Below are positions 7,249-11,450 of a stretch of 11,450 nt of DNA, in pieces. The notes beneath the pieces are model-generated. The model worked only from the letters and a program-made list of their open reading frames with translations. It was not told the origin of the DNA and ran no database searches. Position 1 is the stretch's first letter. Each line of letters opens with the position of its first letter. Origin of the DNA: Eubacteriales bacterium (GTDB lineage: Bacteria; Bacillota; Clostridia; Peptostreptococcales; Anaerovoracaceae). The translations under genes were made by a program, and so were the position numbers. Where the stretch lies: the NCBI GenBank assembly GCA_028692535.1, contig JAQUXD010000048.1:1-11450 (forward strand). Direction: 5' to 3'.

Positions 7249-7689
7249 CTATGCAAAAAGGATCAGAATGGAGATGATCATCCCGTAGATTGCAATGCCC
7301 TCTGCCATTCCGACATAAATCAAAGTTTTGCCCAGAAGGGAGGAATCCTCGGAAATTGCACCGATGGCAGACGAACCGACGGAGGCTACGGCCAGGCCTG
7401 CGCCGATGGTGGCAAGTCCTGTGCTCAGCGCGGCGGCAAGAAACTTCATACCGTCACCCATGGAAAGCTCCGGGACAGCGACTGCGGCAGCCGCTCCAGT
7501 TTCGGCATAAGCCGGGTTGCCGAGCAGGAGCGTCAGCATCATAGATGCTGCGACCAGGCCGAAAGAGGAAGCCGATATGAAAACGGCCTTTTTGATACTG
7601 CCTGCTTTATTGCGCTTTTGCGCCGACTTTCCATAAGCGATCGTTCCGGCAGCGATGAGACATGCCGTTGTGAGTAATAGTATTTGCAT
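7249..7689 (-). CDS. atpK: V/A-type ATPase subunit K (membrane rotor ring, c-subunit)
   Basis: A 146-residue proteolipid of the ion-carrying rotor ring. Residues 79-145 form one c-type hairpin: a Gly/Ala-rich helix (FLAAALSTGLATIGAGLAVAS), a polar loop (GAISEDSSLLGK) and a helix carrying the essential carboxylate Glu130 in MAEGIAIYGMIISIL. Ahead of it lie two extra hydrophobic segments (about 2-20 and 35-57) joined by a basic loop (KSAQKRNK..KK). The second ends in NPAYA, a signal-peptidase-like AxA site. The ATG at 7689 is chosen because AAAGGAAG (7704-7697) lies seven bases upstream; a TTG at 7707 would start within that ribosome site. No Gln in the first c-helix and no Thr/Ser after Glu130 are seen, so H+ is favoured over Na+. 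Confidence 0.94.
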   Translation of the reverse strand: MQILLLTTACLIAAGTIAYGKSAQKRNKAGSIKKAVFISASSFGLVAASMMLTLLLGNPAYAETGAAAAVAVPELSMGDGMKFLAAALSTGLATIGAGLAVASVGSSAIGAISEDSSLLGKTLIYVGMAEGIAIYGMIISILILFA

Positions 7690-7739
7690 CTTATTTCTTC
7701 CTTTCAATCGTATAAGTAGTGCTCATTGACCAACCGTGA
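7690..7739 (-). promoter_or_regulatory. translation-initiation leader of atpK
   Basis: This 50-base spacer is the longest gap inside the ATPase operon. On the minus strand TCAAT can pair with ATTGA just before the strong ribosome site AAAGGAAG (7704-7697), which is followed by AAATAAG and ATG. K is needed in several copies per enzyme, so a dedicated leader fits a need for extra translation. The role is inferred. Confidence 0.4.
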
Positions 7740-9719
7740 TCAGTCACATATTCTAACGGGTCTAAAATCGACCCCTTCGCCTTGAAAATATTTGCTGAAC
7801 ATTTCATCGTATTCCAGCCGCAGGCCTTGTATGAGTACGACCAGACCCTCCAGCGTAAGGATCAGCAGGTTGCCCAAGATCAGCATGGTGAGCTTCAGAA
7901 TAAAATTCGGCATCATTTCTGACAGCGCCCAAAAGGCAAGAAACAAACCTGCGTGATTGAGCGCAAAGGCCCCGATACGAACAAAGGATATGGCATTGCT
8001 GAGTGTCGTCAGAACTGTTTCGAATGCCTCAAAGAAGCTTTCTGTGAAATAGGCGCCAACGCTTTCGTTCAGCAGGGGCTTTCGTCTCAGCAGAATATTA
8101 TCCAAGGGCGTTTTTAAAAACATGGTTAGCAAGCTTATTAATAAGCCGGCATAGACTGGCGCAGTCGGAATAGATATCACTCCGCTGGCCGAAACCAGAA
8201 GCAGGATCAAACTGATGTAAAAAATATAGCCAGCGATCCCCGTTTTACTTAGGAGTCCGGCGCCAATATCCTTTCGAAGAAAGGCATTGACGATGCCCAT
8301 TCCGTAGGATATCGTCAGGAATGCCACGCCGATCACGACTCCGGCAAGCAGTATCCCGGGTATATTCTGTGGGTCCAGAGGTCTTCCGATCAGACTGGGC
8401 AGCCAGGGCAACTCCTGCTTTTCCAGTCCGAAAAAGCTTCCGTAAACCAGACCGAACAACATAGAACAAGCACCTAGTCTTGTCAGAATCTGGCCGGCTG
8501 TTGCGCTTTTTTTGTGAAGGAACAGGCCCATAAGAATGTAGATCAGACCCTGTCCGAGATCTCCGAACATGATGCCGAACATCAAACAGAAGGTCACTGC
8601 CAAAAAAGGAGTCGGATCCAATTCGGTATAGGATGGAATGCCGTAAAGCCTGACGATAGACTCAAAAGGTTTTGTAAATAGATTTGTTTTAATGTGTGTC
8701 GGTACGATCACCTGCCTTTCCATTTCATTTGCGTTTTTTTCTTCAATGATCAATCGATCCGAGGTGGATGCAAAAATTCTTTTCACCTCTTTTCTGTCGT
8801 CTTTCTTGATCCAGGCGTTCATAACGAATGCGGTTTCCCCGAAATCAATATCTCTTTCCAGCTTTACGATTCTTTCTTCCAGGCGGACAGAGGTATGGAT
8901 TTTATTGACACGTTGTTTAAGTTTTTCTATTTCTGTAGAAAGTGTATCGGTCCATTCGTTGATTTCTTCCGATAAGCGTTGGATTTCTTCTTCTGTCTTT
9001 TCCAGTATGCCGGAGACTGTGCCGTGTAAACCATCCGGGATATTCAGCGGTTCCCAGTTCAGTGAGCGCAAGAGCTTCGACGTTTCTTCCTTTAATTGTT
9101 TCGGGAAGATGATGATCTGAATATCTTCCTCCGGATCTTTGATCCTTCCGATATTCAGTACGACCGAACTGATATTTTCATAATTCTGCCGCAGCTTTTG
9201 CCGACTTTCTCTCGAAAGTGAGCCAATTTCATAATCAAAATAATTGAGTTTTCCAAGGCGTCCAAAGTCCAGGTTTTTAGAATTGATGTGACTGATTTTC
9301 CTTTTAAGCTGTTCATACATGTTCGCAGCAAGCTTCTTTTCGTTCACGGATCGAATCTGCGGCAAGAGCAGATTGTTCAGCTCGTCCAGGTCTGCCCGTG
9401 CATTATGAATGCTGTATTTTCCTGAAAAAAAGTCGGACTTTTCGATCTGCGGGACATAATTCAGGTAGTCACACAAAACATCCAGCTCTTTCTGCATGCC
9501 TGAACAAAGTCCCTCGATCTCGTCGATGTCCTCCGGAATGTATTCGGGCGGCCCGGCCATGACAGATTCGAATTCATGGATAATATAGCTGTTATCGTAT
9601 ATTTCAGCATGCTCAAAATCGAAGTGCAGCTTTTCGCTCAATACCGCTTGTTGCAAGACTTTGTGCATGTCTTCCACGGAGCCTACGATTTTAAGAGATA
9701 TCATTTTTTGAATCGCCAT
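7740..9719 (-). CDS. atpI: V/A-type ATPase subunit I (membrane stator, a-subunit)
   Basis: A 659-residue stator subunit providing the ion half-channels next to the K ring. Residues 1-360 are cytosolic, with long Glu/Lys-rich coiled-coil arms (about 60-150 and 230-300) that contact the peripheral stalks. The membrane half begins near 370, with LDPTPFLAVTFCLMFGIMFGDLGQG and several further hydrophobic helices. The conserved motif ISFVRIGAFALNHAG holds Arg581, and GLRLEYDEMFSKYFQG near the end holds Arg634. They correspond to the two arginines that interact with the ring glutamate in this family. The length is normal. It starts one base after the atpC stop, with AAGGGAGTG just upstream inside atpC. 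Confidence 0.96.
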   Translation of the reverse strand: MAIQKMISLKIVGSVEDMHKVLQQAVLSEKLHFDFEHAEIYDNSYIIHEFESVMAGPPEYIPEDIDEIEGLCSGMQKELDVLCDYLNYVPQIEKSDFFSGKYSIHNARADLDELNNLLLPQIRSVNEKKLAANMYEQLKRKISHINSKNLDFGRLGKLNYFDYEIGSLSRESRQKLRQNYENISSVVLNIGRIKDPEEDIQIIIFPKQLKEETSKLLRSLNWEPLNIPDGLHGTVSGILEKTEEEIQRLSEEINEWTDTLSTEIEKLKQRVNKIHTSVRLEERIVKLERDIDFGETAFVMNAWIKKDDRKEVKRIFASTSDRLIIEEKNANEMERQVIVPTHIKTNLFTKPFESIVRLYGIPSYTELDPTPFLAVTFCLMFGIMFGDLGQGLIYILMGLFLHKKSATAGQILTRLGACSMLFGLVYGSFFGLEKQELPWLPSLIGRPLDPQNIPGILLAGVVIGVAFLTISYGMGIVNAFLRKDIGAGLLSKTGIAGYIFYISLILLLVSASGVISIPTAPVYAGLLISLLTMFLKTPLDNILLRRKPLLNESVGAYFTESFFEAFETVLTTLSNAISFVRIGAFALNHAGLFLAFWALSEMMPNFILKLTMLILGNLLILTLEGLVVLIQGLRLEYDEMFSKYFQGEGVDFRPVRICD

Positions 9720-9720
9720 T

Positions 9721-10776
9721 TTACTGATTCACTCCCTTTTTGTCCATGGAACGAATCAGATAGCTTCCAATCAATTCCTTTGGCACTCGGTACCGGATCG
9801 CCTCTGTAGCGACGATAAATTCTTTCATTACGATTTCCAGCAAGTACACATAGGAAATCGCCATTCCCACGGATTTCCGATGTTGACGGCTGGTCACTTC
9901 CCGATAGAGGTAATCATCGAGATTTCTTTCCATATTCATTTCGTCATTATCTGTGAATATAGTGCTGTTCAAATACCGATTGATCAACATCCGGGTCTCA
10001 TCCGCCGATTTTGCATAGCACAGCGTCTTCAGTTTTTTGAGGCCAAGCATGCGCCCTCCGGGCAGACTGTACACCAGCATCTGCTCAGGAGAAAAATGGT
10101 AGTACTTTTGCGCCCTGAAAATCCATTGCACATTCAAACAATCGACTTTCAACCCGATCAGATCCTCTGCGATATGACTGTCGTCGGGGGATAGCTTTCG
10201 GGCTTTTCGAAAAAGCGTCGTGTAGAACAATAGCTGCAGCTTCGTTTCCACGTGGAACTCTCTGCTGGCAGGATCACTGTCGGCCGCTGTCTTTAAGACG
10301 TTGAAATACGATGTGCCTTTCAACTTTTCGACCAGCTGCGCAATGGTTTTCAATTCCATCAGGTCATCATATTGCAGTGGGGAATGCTTTTGCGGGTGGA
10401 TAAAGTGGCTTTGCATGTCTTCCGCTGATTCACCCATCGAAATTTTCCGAAAGATCAAAAGCAGGTCGTAGATTTCAAATTCCATGAGAAATGCTTTCAT
10501 AAATTCTCTGTAAGGACCGGAAAAAAAGTGAAGAATGTTCTCCAACTCGCTCACAGCGTGCTGATGAAACAGTGTTTCCAGCACATCCCGGTGAAAGATC
10601 TGCTTATCTGCACGATCAAAAATATTGTGGAAATCATATTCACTCTTCAGCATTTCCGCCATTTGATCGATCGAATCACAGTTCAGGAGTGCACGGAATT
10701 TTTCCTTGTCCAGCAGTTGGCTTTTTTTTGCTGTGATCTTTGTTTCCAACGCTTCAAAAGGCACATAAGGATTCAT
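9721..10776 (-). CDS. atpC: V/A-type ATPase subunit C (AC39/d family, rotor socket)
   Basis: A 351-residue helical funnel that docks the central stalk (D and F) on the K ring. The sequence is almost entirely helical and amphipathic, starting MNPYVPFEALETKITAKKSQLLDKEKF. Features usual for the family are the repeated pattern of aromatic and acidic residues (EFEIYDLLLIFRKIS near 100) and DLIGLKVDCLNVQWIFRAQKYYHFSPEQ near 205-235, a segment typical of AC39 proteins. The family diverges quickly, so placement between H and I supports the call. It starts four bases after the atpH stop. C lies before I here, unlike the H-I-K-E-C-F order of many archaeal and Thermus operons. Confidence 0.92.
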   Translation of the reverse strand: MNPYVPFEALETKITAKKSQLLDKEKFRALLNCDSIDQMAEMLKSEYDFHNIFDRADKQIFHRDVLETLFHQHAVSELENILHFFSGPYREFMKAFLMEFEIYDLLLIFRKISMGESAEDMQSHFIHPQKHSPLQYDDLMELKTIAQLVEKLKGTSYFNVLKTAADSDPASREFHVETKLQLLFYTTLFRKARKLSPDDSHIAEDLIGLKVDCLNVQWIFRAQKYYHFSPEQMLVYSLPGGRMLGLKKLKTLCYAKSADETRMLINRYLNSTIFTDNDEMNMERNLDDYLYREVTSRQHRKSVGMAISYVYLLEIVMKEFIVATEAIRYRVPKELIGSYLIRSMDKKGVNQ

Positions 10777-10780
10777 GGAC

Positions 10781-11104
10781 TTACCCTCTGGATTCCATCG
10801 AAAAGAGTTTATCGAAAATATCCTGGATTACATTTTTTTCGATTTTTTGGAAGTGTGTTTTTAATTGCTCCACTTCTTCTTGGAGATTTGCTTTCTGTTC
10901 AGAGGATTTTTCCATCGCATCGCTGATCTGCTGTTCCTTGAGTTGACGCGAGCGAAGGCGGGCATTCTGAAGCTGTGCTTCGCGGTATGCCTTCATTTCG
11001 TCTACACACGCCTTTTTTTGTTTTGCCAGGATGGCTTTGTTGCTTTCCTCTTGATCAAATGCCTGTTTGTCTATTTTGGATATTTCCTCGATAACGTCTT
11101 CCAT
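10781..11104 (-). CDS. atpH: V/A-type ATPase subunit H/G (peripheral stalk coiled coil)
   Basis: A 107-residue, nearly all-helical protein beginning MEDVIEEISKIDKQAF, with dense Lys, Glu, Gln and Arg and heptad-like spacing, as expected of the partner that wraps around subunit E in the peripheral stalk. The sequence is low in identifying motifs, so the assignment rests on length, coiled-coil character and first position in the operon. The start at 11104 is set by AAGGAG (11120-11115). The frame is open back to an ATG at 11152, but that one lies inside a terminator hairpin, has no ribosome site and would add a stretch unlike the family. Only four bases separate it from atpC. Transcription should come from the promoter at 11288-11316, through the leader terminator. 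Confidence 0.85.
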   Translation of the reverse strand: MEDVIEEISKIDKQAFDQEESNKAILAKQKKACVDEMKAYREAQLQNARLRSRQLKEQQISDAMEKSSEQKANLQEEVEQLKTHFQKIEKNVIQDIFDKLFSMESRG

Positions 11105-11112
11105 GGTTTGCG

Positions 11113-11120
11113 ATCTCCTT
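11113..11120 (-). promoter_or_regulatory. ribosome binding site of atpH
   Basis: The minus strand reads AAGGAGAT, eight bases before ATG 11104. It decides the start of the first ATPase gene and lies downstream of the leader terminator, so only read-through transcripts expose it. Confidence 0.75.
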
Positions 11121-11140
11121 GCATATAACCCGTATCCCGG

Positions 11141-11176
11141 AAAAGAAAACAAGGCCGCTCAATCGAACGCCCTTGT
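11141..11176 (-). terminator. intrinsic terminator or attenuator in the ATPase leader
   Basis: On the minus strand ACAAGG (11176-11171) pairs with CCTTGT (11154-11149). The inner part continues as CG/CG and TC/GA around a GATT loop, interrupted by a G-G mismatch and a T-G wobble. TTTTCTTTT follows at once (down to about 11141). It has no T-tract on the plus strand, so it works only toward atpH. It lies 36 bases before atpH and about 105 bases after the predicted transcription start. It may be an attenuator, the terminator of the upstream helicase gene, or both. Confidence 0.65.
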
Positions 11177-11281
11177 CGTATCACTGCGTATACTGGTTTG
11201 TAAAGGTATACCAGCTTCGAGTAGTCTTTACGGCTTTGGGTGTGGGTGGGTTAAGGTCTTCCTTCCAGTTTTGGTTTCATT
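11177..11281 (-). promoter_or_regulatory. structured 5' leader of the ATPase operon, class unknown
   Basis: The leader between the predicted start site and the terminator holds complementary segments on the minus strand. GTAAAG (11231-11226) matches CTTTAC (11205-11200). CTGGT (11214-11210) matches ACCAG (11197-11193). Two copies of self-complementary GTATAC lie at 11211-11206 and 11193-11188. The first two pairings interleave. I do not recognise a known riboswitch class, a T-box or a leader peptide with a ribosome site. It is either a cis-acting RNA or DNA-level operator repeats. Confidence 0.35.
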
Positions 11282-11287
11282 TTCAAC

Positions 11288-11316
11288 AAAATACACCCCT
11301 TTTGCAATGTTGTCAA
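11288..11316 (-). promoter_or_regulatory. predicted promoter of the V/A-type ATPase operon
   Basis: On the minus strand TTGACA (11316-11311) is separated by exactly 17 bases from TATTTT (11293-11288). The -35 is perfect and the -10 is fair. It lies just after the helicase stop codon and predicts a transcript starting near 11281 with a leader of about 177 nt before atpH. Confidence 0.65.
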
Positions 11317-11336
11317 CCAACCAAAGAAGGTGGCTG

Positions 11337-11450
11337 TTAGTTTTCGAAGCGGAAGCGCTTTGCTTTATCAAGTGCGTAGGGGTGCACTTTCACTTCGGGA
11401 AGCGTCTTGTTGATCAATTTCTGGATGTCTCGCAGCAAAGGCTTTTCTTC
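11337..11450 (-). CDS. C-terminal end of a probable DEAD-box RNA helicase (partial)
   Basis: Only the last 37 codons are in the window, read on the minus strand from the edge to a TAA at 11339-11337. The segment EEKPLLRDIQKLINKTLPEV, followed by HPYALDKAKRFRFEN, resembles the end of the helicase core and the start of the tail in RhlE-type DEAD-box proteins, where (E)xPLLxDIxxLIGxxxPV..HPY is common. No helicase motif proper is in the window, so the family call rests on this short stretch. It is probably a separate unit from the ATPase, since a promoter and a terminator lie between them. Confidence 0.6.
   Translation of the reverse strand, partial: EEKPLLRDIQKLINKTLPEVKVHPYALDKAKRFRFEN

Noticed and set aside
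7249..7707. atpK starting at TTG 7707
   Set aside because: The TTG would begin within the sequence that serves as ribosome site (AAAGGAAG) for the ATG at 7689.
10781..11152. Longer atpH starting at ATG 11152
   Set aside because: This start lies inside the leader terminator hairpin and has no ribosome site. ATG 11104 has AAGGAG at good spacing and gives the family-typical length.
11251..11280. A nine-codon leader peptide (ATG at 11280) in the ATPase leader
   Set aside because: It begins at or before the predicted transcription start, so it would have no ribosome site. It has no run of one amino acid that would suggest classical attenuation.
11119..11340. A 73-codon plus-strand frame across the ATPase leader
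   Set aside because: It has no ribosome site and no recognisable product, and it runs through the promoter and terminator signals that belong to the opposite strand.
1..11450. Mobile elements, CRISPR arrays, tRNA or rRNA genes, or a novel defence system
   Set aside because: No transposase, integrase, regularly spaced repeats or cloverleaf patterns were seen on either strand. The whole window is explained by housekeeping metabolism genes and their control regions.

Overview
The window looks like part of the chromosome of a fermentative, anaerobic member of the Bacillota (Clostridia-like). The reasons are an oxygen-sensitive glycyl-radical pyruvate formate-lyase, a bacterial V/A-type ATPase instead of an F-type one, strong AGGAGG-type ribosome binding sites, TTGACA-17-TATAAT-type promoters and a ZTP (pfl-motif) riboswitch. 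The genus cannot be read from the sequence. Every gene I can support is on the minus strand, so transcription runs from right to left.

Right edge (11337-11450): the last 37 codons of a gene whose product resembles the C-terminus of a DEAD-box RNA helicase. A 232-base gap follows (11105-11336). It holds a good promoter, a leader of about 177 nt with several mutually exclusive pairings, and a hairpin plus T-tract terminator placed before the first ATPase gene. This layout suggests transcription attenuation.

Centre (2425-11104): a complete nine-gene V/A-type ATPase operon in the order H(G)-C-I-K-F-E-A-B-D. Genes overlap or are separated by 1-50 bases. A and B form the catalytic head, D, F and C the central rotor stalk, E and H the peripheral stalks, I the membrane stator with the key arginines, and K the rotor ring. 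The enzyme couples ATP hydrolysis or synthesis to ion movement. The K ring lacks obvious Na+ ligands, so protons are the likelier ion.

Between the ATPase and pflB (2226-2424): a consensus promoter overlapping the atpD stop codon, a ZTP riboswitch aptamer with a compensated pseudoknot, and an intrinsic terminator whose 5' arm overlaps the conserved aptamer 3' end. This is a classic ON switch for the next gene.

Left part (1-2225): pflB, nearly complete, lacking only its last few codons at the window edge. ZTP accumulates when 10-formyl-tetrahydrofolate is scarce. PFL makes formate, the substrate for 10-formyl-THF synthesis, so the switch makes metabolic sense. No separate terminator is visible after atpD, so the ZTP-controlled terminator probably also ends the ATPase transcript. 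I saw no mobile elements, CRISPR arrays, tRNA or rRNA genes.
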